The notes under the pieces are model-generated. The model was not told the origin of the DNA and ran no database searches. It was given only the letters and a program-made list of their open reading frames with translations. A stretch of 34,458 nucleotides of DNA. Source: Candidatus Onthocola gallistercoris (lineage in GTDB: Bacteria > Bacillota > Clostridia > Lachnospirales > Lachnospiraceae). The position numbers and the translations under genes are program-made. Numbering within the stretch: the first letter of the stretch is position 1; every line of letters begins with the position of its first letter. Shown piece after piece: positions 22,533-31,014 of this stretch. The DNA is taken from assembly GCA_018715345.1 (NCBI GenBank), contig DVLT01000052.1, positions 1-34,458 of the forward strand, written 5' to 3'.

Positions 22533-23696
22533 TTACATGGCTTCTTTATACATTCTTTCAATATCTTCAATGGTGGTTTCTCTGGGATTGACCGCCACAT
22601 TACCGCTTTTCATCGCATCCGCCGCCATGGCTGGTATGGCATGTTCTTCCACACCCAGATCGGACAAGGTATAGCCTATCCCCAGACTTTCATTCAACTG
22701 TCGGAAAAACCGGGACAGCATACCCTTTTCATAAACTGCATCCGGTCTGCCAGAAAGAATACGATAAATCTTTCCATACTTTTCCATACAGCAGGACTCA
22801 TTAAAATCCAGTACGGCGGGAAGCAAGACCGCATTGGCTTCTCCGTGAGCCACATGGAAGAATCCGCTCACCGGATGGGCCATGGCATGGACATCCCCCA
22901 GCCGGGCATGACTGAACGCGATACCGGCCAGATTACTGCCCACCATCATGGCGCGGGCGTCATCCTTGCGGGTCCGATCCTCCACAAAAGTCTTAATATG
23001 GCTTCCCAAAAGTTCCAAAGCTTTTTCCGACATGGCTTCCGAGAATGGTGTCGCGCCTTTTGAAATGTAGGCTTCCAATGCATGGACGATGGCATCGATC
23101 CCCGTGGAGGCTGCTACACGTTTAGGTAAGGAGGTGATCATCTCGCTGTCTAAGACGGCAAATACCGGCAATACATATTCGCTGCTGATGGTAAATTTAT
23201 ATCCGGCGTCTTTATTTTCTCCATTTTGGCCATAATCGGTGATAACGGCAAAAGAGGTGACTTCTGAACCGGTTCCTGCCGTTGTCGGCATGGCAAGGAA
23301 CGGCACGATGGGGCCGGGCACTTTTCCCACGCCTTCATAATCCCGCAGATCGCCGCCGTATGCCACAAGTATTCCCAAGGCTTTGGCCACGTCCATGGGC
23401 GAGCCGCCTCCAAGCGCCACAAGTCCTTGGGCATGACATTTTCTGTAGTCTGCCACTGCCTTTTCCACCGTTTCCACGGAAGGATTGGCTTCCACATCCA
23501 AGAAAAGATCCGCCAGTAGCCCCTTCTCTTCCAATGCGCTTACCAGTTTATCGACCAGCCCGGTCTGGGCGAGCATCCGGTCCGAAACGACCAGCACTTT
23601 ATTCAGCCCGGCTGCTTTCAGCAAATCCGCAGCCTTTCCTGTCATATCTTCTCCAACCCATATCTTCTGGGGAATGCCGAAAGAAAATCCCTGCAT
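22533..23696 (-). CDS. Iron-containing alcohol dehydrogenase, FucO-like
   Basis: This 387-residue protein is a group III metal-dependent alcohol dehydrogenase, a family that includes lactaldehyde reductase FucO and propanediol dehydrogenase. The dinucleotide motif is ALGGGSPMDVAKA. The metal ligands are an Asp and His in TGIDAIVHALEAY and two His in HAMAHPVSGFFHVAHGEANA. Linked to a class II aldolase and an FGGY kinase, it probably reduces the aldehyde released by the aldolase (lactaldehyde or glycolaldehyde), re-oxidising NADH; this is context inference. The proposed start at 23696 is eight bases after AAAGGA (23705-23710); the ATG at 23705 overlaps that site. It is 33 bases downstream of the kinase and is the last gene of the operon. 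Confidence 0.9.
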   Translation of the reverse strand: MQGFSFGIPQKIWVGEDMTGKAADLLKAAGLNKVLVVSDRMLAQTGLVDKLVSALEEKGLLADLFLDVEANPSVETVEKAVADYRKCHAQGLVALGGGSPMDVAKALGILVAYGGDLRDYEGVGKVPGPIVPFLAMPTTAGTGSEVTSFAVITDYGQNGENKDAGYKFTISSEYVLPVFAVLDSEMITSLPKRVAASTGIDAIVHALEAYISKGATPFSEAMSEKALELLGSHIKTFVEDRTRKDDARAMMVGSNLAGIAFSHARLGDVHAMAHPVSGFFHVAHGEANAVLLPAVLDFNESCCMEKYGKIYRILSGRPDAVYEKGMLSRFFRQLNESLGIGYTLSDLGVEEHAIPAMAADAMKSGNVAVNPRETTIEDIERMYKEAM

Positions 23697-23729
23697 ATCT
23701 GTCATCCTTTCTATCTGTCTCTTTTCCCT

Positions 23730-25241
23730 TTAATACAGATCAGCAAATACGTCTTTAAGGGCCGGATAAAGTTTCTGCCAGATGGCATACTGTCTGTCAT
23801 ATATGGCTTTCTTTTCCGGATCCGGATAGAAAGTCTTTCCGATCCGCACAAAACGATCTATTTCATCGATTTTATAAATACCTTTCCCCACGCAGACGAT
23901 CGCTGCCGATCCAATGGCTCCGGAATGCCGGCAGTTTTCCGGAACGGATACGGGAACTCCGGTCACATTGGCCATCATCTGCATCCAGTGATCTGACTGG
24001 GCGCCGCCGCCGATGGCTCCCAGCTTCTCCACTTCTTTTCCGCCGCTGTCTATACGATAATCATCGATCTCCATCCTCAGACTGTAGCAGACCGCCTCCA
24101 TCATGGCATTGACAAAATAATTTCTTGTATGGGTCTGTGTGGCTCCCACATAAACCGCCTTGGCTTTTTCATCCGTGATCGGACAGCCTTCCCCCAGCAG
24201 CCAGGTGGTGGCCAGAAGCCCTTCTGAGCCGGCTGGTACTTCCGCGGCTTCTTTATTCACCAGATCATATATGTTTTCTTCTCCAGAAGGCTTTTCTCCC
24301 CGGGCAAACATCTCTTTTTCCGTATGATAGAATCGATCGATGGCCCAATCCAGCGCCATGCCTGCACACTGGGTACAGCCGCCGTACAGATGCTTTGTCT
24401 CGTCTGCTGCCTGGAGCTGCCAGATACCTGGCTGGGATGTGGGGAATTTGTCTTTGCCTGTGACCACAGTCAGCCATCCCGATGTGCCCAGATACACATG
24501 GGCATCCCCTTCTTTACAGCAGCCGGCGCCCATGGCGGCACAGGTCACGTCCACCACGCCCATATAAACTTCCACTGCCGTTGTCACACCCAGTTCGGCT
24601 GCCGCTTTTTCCGTCAGATTGCCCACATAGCCAGTACAAGGGATCAACGGCGGGCATTTGGCCACATCCAGGCCGGCGGTCTCATACCAGGAAAGGCGGC
24701 GTTTCACTTCCGCCTCATCCGCGCTATAAGGCGCTTTACCCGAATAATCCATGGCGATATTGCCCGTTGCCATATAATTCAGATAGCCGGTGCAGTCCAA
24801 AAAGTAAGCCGTTTTTTCATAAAGCTCCGGCATGTTTTGCTTGATCCACAGATACTTTGGGATCACGTCCGCTGCGTCAAATTCATGCCGTCCCAATTTT
24901 TCGTTGATCTCATCCGCCTGTGCTCTTGCCCGGCTGTCCACCCAGGAAATATTATTGTAAAGGATCTCCCCATCTTTGCTGAGAGGAATGATCCCCAACC
25001 CTTGCGTGGAAAAAGACATGCCCGTCACCGATTCCGCCGGTATACCTGCGTTTTCGATCACCGTCCGTGTGGCTTTGCAAACCGCATCCCAATACGCCTG
25101 CGGTTCCTGTTCCACAAATCCGCCCCCCTTATAGAGCAGTGGATAACCACACTCCTTGTCGCCGATCAATCTTCCCTCATAATCCACCAAGGCAGCTTTT
25201 ACGCCGCTGGTGCCAAAATCATAAGCCAAAATATAATCCAT
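23730..25241 (-). CDS. FGGY-family carbohydrate kinase
   Basis: This 503-residue protein phosphorylates a sugar or polyol with ATP and resembles xylulokinase-type members of the family. The N-terminal phosphate-binding strand is YDFGTSGVKAALVD. MSFSTQGLGIIP and SWVDSRA form the substrate side, and the C-terminal ATPase motifs include YLGTSGWLTVVT and GAIGGGAQSDHWMQMMANV. The start at 25241 has a GGGGTGA site; an ATG at 25265 overlaps the aldolase stop and lacks a good site. Together with the aldolase, it should produce a ketose 1-phosphate for cleavage. No sugar isomerase or transporter gene is in the window, so the substrate remains open. Confidence 0.9.
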   Translation of the reverse strand: MDYILAYDFGTSGVKAALVDYEGRLIGDKECGYPLLYKGGGFVEQEPQAYWDAVCKATRTVIENAGIPAESVTGMSFSTQGLGIIPLSKDGEILYNNISWVDSRARAQADEINEKLGRHEFDAADVIPKYLWIKQNMPELYEKTAYFLDCTGYLNYMATGNIAMDYSGKAPYSADEAEVKRRLSWYETAGLDVAKCPPLIPCTGYVGNLTEKAAAELGVTTAVEVYMGVVDVTCAAMGAGCCKEGDAHVYLGTSGWLTVVTGKDKFPTSQPGIWQLQAADETKHLYGGCTQCAGMALDWAIDRFYHTEKEMFARGEKPSGEENIYDLVNKEAAEVPAGSEGLLATTWLLGEGCPITDEKAKAVYVGATQTHTRNYFVNAMMEAVCYSLRMEIDDYRIDSGGKEVEKLGAIGGGAQSDHWMQMMANVTGVPVSVPENCRHSGAIGSAAIVCVGKGIYKIDEIDRFVRIGKTFYPDPEKKAIYDRQYAIWQKLYPALKDVFADLY

Positions 25242-25261
25242 TGCTTCACCCCATTTTTTCA

Positions 25262-25900
25262 TCAATCCTTTGGCAAATGATACTTCTCTCTCATTTTGTC
25301 CACAATGTCCTCCGGTATCACATGGATCGCGGATTTATCCGGCGTCAGGCAATAGATCTTTGCCACATCCTCCAGATATATGGCGCTTAAATAAGCCTTT
25401 TCCAGACTTTCCCCCACAGCTACAGCGCCATGATTGGCCATCGTACACGCTTTCCGATTGTAAAGGGCTTTTACAACCGCGTCTCCCACTTCTTTTGTTC
25501 CATTAATGGCAAAATCCGCCACTCGCACACTGCCTCCAAGGAAAAGCATCATTTCCACCAGGATCACCGGGATTTCTTTATGGTTGACGGCAAAGCTTGT
25601 GGCATAAGGCGAATGGGTATGTACGACAGCGCGGACTTCCGGTTTGTTCTGATAGATAACCTGGTGCATCTGCCATTCCGACGATGGCTTTCTGCTGCCT
25701 TCCACGATGGTCCCGTCCAACCGCATGATAACGATATCCTCCTCCTGCATCAGACCGTAATGCAGACTGCTTGGCGTTATCGCCATCACATCCGCTTCCC
25801 GATCGTAGACACTGAGATTTCCGCTGGTCCCGGCAAATAATTTCTCTTTATAAGCCTGTTTGGCGTGCCAGAGGACGGTTTTCTTCATTTCATCAAACAT
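25262..25900 (-). CDS. Class II aldolase, FucA-like
   Basis: This 212-residue zinc-dependent aldolase/epimerase family protein matches L-fuculose-1-phosphate aldolase in size. It has the phosphate-binding GTSGNLSVYD and ITPSSLHYG, the catalytic Glu in SSEWQMH, the zinc ligands of VVHTHSPYAT and the third His in ANHGAVAVG. It would split a ketose 1-phosphate into dihydroxyacetone phosphate and an aldehyde. A 4-epimerase activity (AraD-like) is an alternative, but the downstream alcohol dehydrogenase favours the aldolase. The start at 25900 has AGGAG seven bases upstream. It is first in the aldolase-kinase-dehydrogenase operon, behind a perfect TTGACA promoter element. Confidence 0.88.
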   Translation of the reverse strand: MFDEMKKTVLWHAKQAYKEKLFAGTSGNLSVYDREADVMAITPSSLHYGLMQEEDIVIMRLDGTIVEGSRKPSSEWQMHQVIYQNKPEVRAVVHTHSPYATSFAVNHKEIPVILVEMMLFLGGSVRVADFAINGTKEVGDAVVKALYNRKACTMANHGAVAVGESLEKAYLSAIYLEDVAKIYCLTPDKSAIHVIPEDIVDKMREKYHLPKD

Positions 25901-25939
25901 ACTTCTGCTCCTTTTTCCATAAGTTTTTATATACACACC

Positions 25940-25960
25940 AAAAGCAGGCTTGCTTTTTTT
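25940..25960. repeat. Small hairpin in the aldolase leader
   Basis: AAAAGCA and TGCTTTT flank a four-base loop. The plus strand continues into a T-run. It lies about 45 bases before the aldolase ATG and is preceded on the minus strand by an AAAGGAGGAG site with no ATG, GTG or TTG at normal spacing. The role is unknown. Confidence 0.35.
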
Positions 25961-25995
25961 ATAAAATACACCCCTGCAGAACAGCTCCTCCTTTC

Positions 25996-26041
25996 GTTGT
26001 TTTATATTGCTTTTGCGTGTATTATTTCCTTATAAAACAAC
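25996..26041. promoter_or_regulatory. 11-bp inverted repeat at the aldolase transcription start
   Basis: GTTGTTTTATA (25996-26006) is repeated inverted as TATAAAACAAC (26031-26041), 24 bp apart. The distal arm overlaps the -10 element (26040-26045). This position suits a repressor operator, and the DeoR-family regulator next door is the obvious candidate. It could instead form an RNA hairpin in the leader. Confidence 0.5.
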
Positions 26042-26068
26042 AATACACCACACGAACTATCTTGTCAA
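26040..26068 (-). promoter_or_regulatory. Promoter of the aldolase-kinase-dehydrogenase operon
   Basis: On the minus strand a perfect TTGACA (26063-26068) is followed after 17 bp by TATTGT (26040-26045). The start would be near 26033, giving a long leader of about 130 bases. Confidence 0.65.
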
Positions 26069-26114
26069 TGCCTTTTATATGAATTTCACAAAAAATCACT
26101 TGTCTCATATAATA

Positions 26115-26144
26115 TTTTTGGTTTTTTAATTAAAAAACCAAAAA
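26115..26144. repeat. 30-bp perfect palindrome
   Basis: The 30 bases are a perfect palindrome centred on AATT: TTTTTGG, six T, AATT, six A, CCAAAAA. It overlaps the left arm of the adjacent deoR terminator by four bases, so the two structures compete. It lies upstream of the aldolase promoter and could be a regulator site or a second terminator. Confidence 0.6.
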
Positions 26145-26181
26145 AAGTTGTGATATTACTTAGCAATATCACAACTTTTTT
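26141..26181. terminator. Terminator of the DeoR-family gene
   Basis: A 17-bp perfect stem (26141-26157 with 26165-26181; core GTTGTGATATT) has a seven-base loop ACTTAGC and T-runs on both strands. It lies 24 bases after the regulator stop and isolates it from the aldolase operon. Confidence 0.88.
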
Positions 26182-26204
26182 GAGATTTCCCTATTTTTAT
26201 ATGA

Positions 26205-27023
26205 TCACTCCTGGTTTATTTCCAAATGATTTCCATCATGCGTTTCATCTTCCCCATCCATGATCTCTTCATCATAGTACCGGATGCCTCTGCCCTTCAG
26301 AAAATTCCTCCAAAGATCGCTCATCCGTTCATCTGTTATGACTCCGGTGATCCGTTCAAATCCACAGGTCTTTACAAACGTCACCTTGTCAAATTTTGTC
26401 CGGTCCGCCATCAGATAAACTTCATTGGAACATTCAGCCACTTTTCTGCGCATATCTGATTCCAGTCCGGTTTTGTCACTGAGACCCACTTCCATACTAA
26501 GCCCTCTGCAGGAGATAAACGCTTTATCCAGATGATATCCCTCCAGATTGTCCAGGGCAGTTCTTCCCAAAAAGGCATGGTTTCGGCTGTCCCAATTTCC
26601 TCCGGTGGAAAAAAGGGTCACATTTTTCCTCTCGGAAAGCATTTTCATCACTTCCAGAGAGTTTGTCATGACCACCACCGGTATATCCGGGAGCAGGGCC
26701 GCCACCTGTACACAAGTGGTCGAGAAGCCTATGTATATACAGTCTCCCGGGGCGATCAGCTTCACCGCCCGCTGGGCCATCTTCCGTTTGGAATCCACCA
26801 TGATATGGGCCAATGTCTGATAATCGGCCGGATTCATGACTTTCTGTTTCAGGACAGCGCCGCCATAGGTCTTTTCGATCATCCCTTCCTTTTCAAGTAC
26901 CTTCAGATCCCTCCGGATCGTCTCGAAACTCACATCAAACCGTTCTGTCAGTCCGGCCACCGACACGCTTTTCTGCTCCAAAAGGATATCTTTTATGATC
27001 GCTTGTCTTTCTATACTCAGCAA
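26205..27023 (-). CDS. DeoR/GlpR-family transcriptional regulator
   Basis: This 272-residue protein has the standard layout of DeoR-family sugar regulators: an N-terminal winged helix (SVAGLTERFDVSFETIRRDL, about 18-37) and a C-terminal sugar-phosphate-sensing domain (YIGFSTTCVQVAALL, VMTNSLEVMKML, CRGLSMEVGLSD, MADRTKFDKVTFV). Members usually repress catabolic genes until a phosphorylated intermediate binds. The start is TTG at 27021-27023 with GGGGGA seven bases upstream. It lies between the aldolase operon and the divergent aminotransferase gene; inverted repeats at 25996-26041 and 27060-27084 are possible sites. The regulated genes are inferred from position only. Confidence 0.92.
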   Translation of the reverse strand: MLSIERQAIIKDILLEQKSVSVAGLTERFDVSFETIRRDLKVLEKEGMIEKTYGGAVLKQKVMNPADYQTLAHIMVDSKRKMAQRAVKLIAPGDCIYIGFSTTCVQVAALLPDIPVVVMTNSLEVMKMLSERKNVTLFSTGGNWDSRNHAFLGRTALDNLEGYHLDKAFISCRGLSMEVGLSDKTGLESDMRRKVAECSNEVYLMADRTKFDKVTFVKTCGFERITGVITDERMSDLWRNFLKGRGIRYYDEEIMDGEDETHDGNHLEINQE

Positions 27024-27059
27024 TGAAATTCCCCCATTCTCATTTCCCGTTTTTCATGC

Positions 27060-27084
27060 CAGATATATTTTAGCAAAATATCTG
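27060..27084. promoter_or_regulatory. Inverted repeat upstream of the DeoR-family gene
   Basis: CAGATATATTTT (27060-27071) and AAAATATCTG (27075-27084) flank AGC; one arm has a two-base insertion relative to the other. It lies about 40 bases before the TTG start, in the likely promoter, and may be an autoregulatory operator. Confidence 0.4.
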
Positions 27085-27142
27085 ACAAAAATCTACTTTA
27101 TCCTTAATCCTATAAATTGTTTTATTTTCTTTCAAAACCATA

Positions 27143-27171
27143 TTGAATAACGTTACTTTATGTGGTATTAT
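27143..27171 (+). promoter_or_regulatory. Promoter of the aminotransferase gene
   Basis: TTGAAT (27143-27148) is followed after 17 bp by TATTAT (27166-27171). The start would be near 27178, about 100 bases before the ATG. Confidence 0.7.
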
Positions 27172-27229
27172 AGCCTCAAAGCCACATAATTTCAACAAAC
27201 TTCTTAATTTTTCTTTCGTTTTTATGTGG
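27158..27229. promoter_or_regulatory. Three TTATGTGG boxes at the aminotransferase promoter
   Basis: TTATGTGG occurs at 27158-27165 and 27222-27229, and inverted as CCACATAA at 27182-27189. The first two boxes form an 8-bp inverted repeat spaced by 16 bp around the -10 element and start site. The third lies in the leader. The pattern suggests an operator with an auxiliary half-site. Confidence 0.5.
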
Positions 27230-27276
27230 AAAACGTTTATTCACACTGCTTTAAAGCAATAAGGAGGGAATTTCTT

Positions 27277-28710
27277 ATGGGAAACTATTTAAACTGGTAT
27301 GACTATGGGGCTATCCATGCCAAAGCCGGAGAGATCATGCAGAACAGAAAAAAGCTGAAACGTTCTGCTGTGGCCGCCTACGAAAAATGGTTTGACGACC
27401 ATTGCGCCGTGTCCAAATCCCAATTTGAACAGGCACAGGAGATCATTCCCGGCGGTATTGAACACAATCTGGCCAATAACCATCCTTTCCCCATATCCAT
27501 CGTTCGTGCAGATGGTCCATGGCTTTACGATGTGGACGGCAATAAATATATCGACCTTCTGATGGCCGGTGGCCCCACCATCCTGGGCAATAACTATCTG
27601 AAACAGGAATGCGCGGATTTCATCCTGAATTACGGACCTTTGACCGGGCTTTACAGTGACCATGAACGGCTGCTGGCAAAAACGATCCAGAAACATATGC
27701 CCGCCATTGAAATGTTCCGTATGCTCGGTTCCGGTACGGAAGCAGATATCATCGGCATCCGTCTGGCCCGCGCTTATACCCATAAAACCGAACTGATCCG
27801 TATCCGGGGTGGTTACCACGGATGGAGCGACCAGTTGATCTATAATGCCGTTGAAGCGCCGGATGATCAGGCTTGCCTGAACGGTATCCCGGCGGATTGC
27901 TTTAAAAGTACCCATTGTGTGGAGCCAAATGATATTGCGGATCTGGAACGTCAGTTTGAAGAAAATGAAAAACTGGGCGGCACGGCTGCTCTTGTCCTGG
28001 AGCCCCTCGGCCAGGACAGCGGCGCCGTTCCTCTGACTCCCGAATATCACAAGGAAGCGGAAAAACTTTGCCGTAAATACAATGCCCTTCTGATCTACGA
28101 TGAAGTGGTCACCGCTTTCCGCCTTGGTATGGGCGGCGCTCAAGCCTTGTTCGGTACCCATCCGGATCTGACCATCTTCGGTAAGATCATGGGCGGCGGC
28201 TTTGGTTGTTCCGGCGGTATCGGCGGCAGAAAAGAGATCATCTCCATGCTGGCAGCCGGTATCAATAAAGACCGCTCTCAGAAAGTACGGGTTGGCGGAA
28301 CCCTTTCAGCCAATCCTTTGACGGCTTTTGCCGGACGTCGGACCATTGAAGAACTGGAACGGCTCAATGCCCATGAAGTGATGGCCAAAGCAGCAGACAA
28401 ACTGATGAAAGAGATCGGGGCCTTGACAGATAAATATCACATTCCTGCCCTTGTATTTAATCATCAGTCCATCCTTCACATTGATGTGGCTGCTTCCCAG
28501 CATATCCCCACCTTCTATAAACCGTCTGATCCGGAATACGCCAGACAGTCGGCTGAAGCTTCCCAGTGTGTCATGGAATTTGCCATGGCTCTGGCGGCAG
28601 AAGGACTGATCATCTCCGGCGGCGGCAAGACTTACCTGTGTTATGAGACCGCGTCCATGATCGATGATATACTGGATATTTATGACAGAGTATTCAAACA
28701 GTTTGAGTGA
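27277..28710 (+). CDS. Class III PLP aminotransferase, glutamate-1-semialdehyde aminomutase-like
   Basis: This 477-residue protein belongs to the class III aminotransferases and is closest in pattern to glutamate-1-semialdehyde aminomutase (HemL). Visible motifs are GSGTEADIIGIRLAR (cofactor phosphate side), GGYHGWSDQ, LIYDEVVTAFRLG (the Asp that contacts PLP) and TIFGKIMGGGFGCSGGIGG (PLP-binding Lys). It is some 40 residues longer than HemL, with an extra N-terminal segment (NYLNWYDYG). No other heme gene is nearby, so a role in amino-sugar, amino-aldehyde or beta-amino acid metabolism is as likely. The start at 27277 has AAGGAGGG eight bases upstream; an in-frame GTG at 27226 has none. It is divergent from the DeoR-family gene and monocistronic. 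Confidence 0.87.
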   Translation: MGNYLNWYDYGAIHAKAGEIMQNRKKLKRSAVAAYEKWFDDHCAVSKSQFEQAQEIIPGGIEHNLANNHPFPISIVRADGPWLYDVDGNKYIDLLMAGGPTILGNNYLKQECADFILNYGPLTGLYSDHERLLAKTIQKHMPAIEMFRMLGSGTEADIIGIRLARAYTHKTELIRIRGGYHGWSDQLIYNAVEAPDDQACLNGIPADCFKSTHCVEPNDIADLERQFEENEKLGGTAALVLEPLGQDSGAVPLTPEYHKEAEKLCRKYNALLIYDEVVTAFRLGMGGAQALFGTHPDLTIFGKIMGGGFGCSGGIGGRKEIISMLAAGINKDRSQKVRVGGTLSANPLTAFAGRRTIEELERLNAHEVMAKAADKLMKEIGALTDKYHIPALVFNHQSILHIDVAASQHIPTFYKPSDPEYARQSAEASQCVMEFAMALAAEGLIISGGGKTYLCYETASMIDDILDIYDRVFKQFE

Positions 28711-28752
28711 TCCTGAAACATATCAAGATAAACTGCCATATTGACACACAAA

Positions 28753-28796
28753 GGCCCGGGCTGAAAGGTTTACTCCCTTTCGGCCCGGGCCGCTTT
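28753..28796. terminator. Bidirectional terminator
   Basis: GGCCCGGGC (28753-28761) pairs with GCCCGGGCC (28783-28791), with an inner GAAAGG/CCTTTC stem, followed by TTTTAT on the plus strand and TTTG on the minus strand. It separates the convergent aminotransferase and metY genes. Confidence 0.9.
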
Positions 28797-28834
28797 TATG
28801 TCTATAAGACATCTCGCCCAAAACTCGGATCCTG

Positions 28835-30097
28835 TCACAGACGGCTCAGACTCTGATCGATATCTGCAATGATATCTTCCACATTCTCCAATCCAACAGA
28901 GAAACGGACCATACCCGGATTGATACCTGCAGCGATCAGCTGTTCATCGGTCAACTGGCGATGGGTCTCGCTGGCCGGATGGAGAACGCAGGTCCGTATG
29001 TCTGCCACATGGACCTCATTGGAAGCCAGCTTCAAGCCGTCCATGAACTGCACGGCCTTGTCCCGCCCGCCTTTAATGACGATGGAGATCACACCGCTCG
29101 TACCATTGGGAAGATATTTCTGTGCCGCATCATGGTACTTATCTCCCGGAAGCGCCGGATAGCTGACCGATTCGATCTTATCGGAGGCCTGGAAATATTC
29201 TGCCACTTTAAGACCATTTTCACAATACTGTTTCATACGCAAAGGCAATGTCTCCAAGCCTAAATTTAAAAGGAAAGCAGAATGGGCTGCCGGATAAGCG
29301 CCGAAGTCCCGCATCAGCTGCATCCTTGCTTTGATGATATAAGCCATTTTCCCAAAGTCTTTTGTGTAGATCACGCCATGATATGTTTCATCCGGCTCGG
29401 TAAATTCCGGAAATTTACCGTTTGTCCAATCAAAATTACCGCTGTCCACGATCACGCCGCCGATCTGAAGCGCATGACCGTCCATATATTTGGATGTGGA
29501 ATGGACCACGATATCCGCGCCAAATTCAAAAGGCTTGCACAGGATCGGCGTGGCAAAAGTATTGTCCACGATGAGCGGTACACCGTTTTTGTGGGCGATA
29601 CGTGCAAATTTTTCGATATCCAGCACCGCCAACGCCGGATTGGCCAGTGTTTCTCCAAATACAGCTTTTGTATTCGGTTTAAATGCTTTCTGAATCTCCT
29701 CTTCATCCGCGTCCGCGTCCACAAAGATACACTCGATGCCCAGCCGTTTCAACGTCACGGCAAACAAGTTGACCGTACCTCCATAAATAGTGGACGTACT
29801 GATAAAACTGTCGCCGCATTTGCAAAGATTCAAAATGGAAAATAAAGATGCCGCCTGTCCGGAAGAAGTACACATGGCTCCCACGCCGCCTTCCAGATCC
29901 GCGATCTTTTTCTCCACCGCATCCACCGTTGGATTGGCAAACCGGGAATACATGGGCTCGGTGGGCATATCGAACAACTCTGCGATGTGGTCTGTGGAAT
30001 CAAAAACATAGGTCGTGCTCTGTACGATCGGCATAACCCTGGGATCTCCATTCTTCGGAGTATACCCGGAATGCAGGCATTTTGTTTCATCTCTCAT
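28835..30097 (-). CDS. metY: O-acetylhomoserine sulfhydrylase
   Basis: This PLP enzyme of the Cys/Met metabolism family makes homocysteine from O-acetylhomoserine and sulfide in the cytoplasm. At 420 residues it has the usual MetY length rather than the shorter cystathionine lyase length. The tyrosine/arginine motif YSRFANPT (50-57), the TSSGQAA loop (about 77-83), the PLP Asp in VDNTFATP and the PLP-binding Lys203 in [10 protein letters not shown] are present. The C-terminal half carries [18 protein letters not shown], typical of the group. Its ATG overlaps the endonuclease IV stop by four bases (ATGA), so translation is coupled. No SAM riboswitch or T-box is visible near it. Confidence 0.93.
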   Translation of the reverse strand: MRDETKCLHSGYTPKNGDPRVMPIVQSTTYVFDSTDHIAELFDMPTEPMYSRFANPTVDAVEKKIADLEGGVGAMCTSSGQAASLFSILNLCKCGDSFISTSTIYGGTVNLFAVTLKRLGIECIFVDADADEEEIQKAFKPNTKAVFGETLANPALAVLDIEKFARIAHKNGVPLIVDNTFATPILCKPFEFGADIVVHSTSKYMDGHALQIGGVIVDSGNFDWTNGKFPEFTEPDETYHGVIYTKDFGKMAYIIKARMQLMRDFGAYPAAHSAFLLNLGLETLPLRMKQYCENGLKVAEYFQASDKIESVSYPALPGDKYHDAAQKYLPNGTSGVISIVIKGGRDKAVQFMDGLKLASNEVHVADIRTCVLHPASETHRQLTDEQLIAAGINPGMVRFSVGLENVEDIIADIDQSLSRL

Positions 30098-30987
30098 GGT
30101 GTTTCCTCCTTTAAGCTGGGATCAAAAATCCCGTTTCTAAGCATTTCTATCTCCTTTTTATAGGGCGGGCGAGAACCTTTCCCGTTTCGTCCGTCCGGTA
30201 TATAAGGTGTCTCCAGTATCTTCGGCACATTGACAAATCGCTCATCGTGGACGATCCGGTTGAGGGCCTCAAAGCCGATGTGGCCAAAACCGATATTTTC
30301 ATGTCTGTCCTTTGCCGCTCCAGGCATGTTCTTACTGTCGTTGATATGAAAAACAGCGATCTGGGACAGGCCCAACAACTCGTCAAACCGTTTCATCACG
30401 CCGTCAAAATCGCGGATGATATCATAGCCGGCATCGCTTGTATGGCATGTGTCAAAGCATACCCTCAGCTTGTCATTATACTTGACCTTATCATAGATGG
30501 CCGCCAACTCTTCAAAAGATCGGCCGATCTCGCTGCCTTTACCAGCCATCGTCTCAAGGGTGACATAAACATCCGTATCCGGCTGAAGCACTTCATTCAG
30601 CGCCTGGGCGATCCGGTCGATCCCCGCTTCAGCCCCGGCGCCCACATGGGCTCCCGGGTGGACCACCAGTATATGGCTCCCCAAAGCCTTCGTCCGATCG
30701 ATCTCCAGCCGCATGAAATCCAAAGCCAGCTGGAAAGTCTCCGGTTTCACCGTATTGGCCATGTTGATGATGTATGGCGCATGGACCACAAATTCGTCCA
30801 TACCGTTTTCCCGCATATATTCCCAGCCGGCTTCGATGTTCAGTTCTTCCACCGGCTTACGCCGTGTATTCTGGGGCGCGCCTGTATAGATCATAAATGT
30901 ATTGGCTCCATAGGATACGGCTTCTTTTACCGATCCCAGGAACATCTCTTTACCGCTCATTCCCACATGGGAACCGATCTTTTGCAT
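30094..30987 (-). CDS. nfo: Endonuclease IV (AP endonuclease)
   Basis: Endonuclease IV cleaves DNA at abasic sites using three zinc ions in base excision repair. The 297-residue protein retains the family's metal-binding motifs: [57 protein letters not shown] and ILETPYIP. The ATG has AGGAGG five bases upstream. It lies 27 bases after the polysaccharide deacetylase gene and overlaps metY by four bases, so the three probably share a transcript even though their functions differ. Confidence 0.95.
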   Translation of the reverse strand: MQKIGSHVGMSGKEMFLGSVKEAVSYGANTFMIYTGAPQNTRRKPVEELNIEAGWEYMRENGMDEFVVHAPYIINMANTVKPETFQLALDFMRLEIDRTKALGSHILVVHPGAHVGAGAEAGIDRIAQALNEVLQPDTDVYVTLETMAGKGSEIGRSFEELAAIYDKVKYNDKLRVCFDTCHTSDAGYDIIRDFDGVMKRFDELLGLSQIAVFHINDSKNMPGAAKDRHENIGFGHIGFEALNRIVHDERFVNVPKILETPYIPDGRNGKGSRPPYKKEIEMLRNGIFDPSLKEETP

Positions 30988-31014
30988 ATATCCTCCTGTG
31001 TATAAGCCCGGATA

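Noticed and set aside
24324-25280. 318-codon + strand frame across the FGGY kinase
   Set aside because: It is a shadow of the kinase gene with composition unlike real proteins of this genome.
27225-27245. CcpA (cre) site around GGAAAACGTTTATTC
   Set aside because: It has one base too many between TG and CG compared with the cre consensus; the match is not convincing.
30098-31014. SAM riboswitch or T-box for metY
   Set aside because: metY overlaps nfo and has no leader of its own; the 27-base gap before nfo is too short for such an element.
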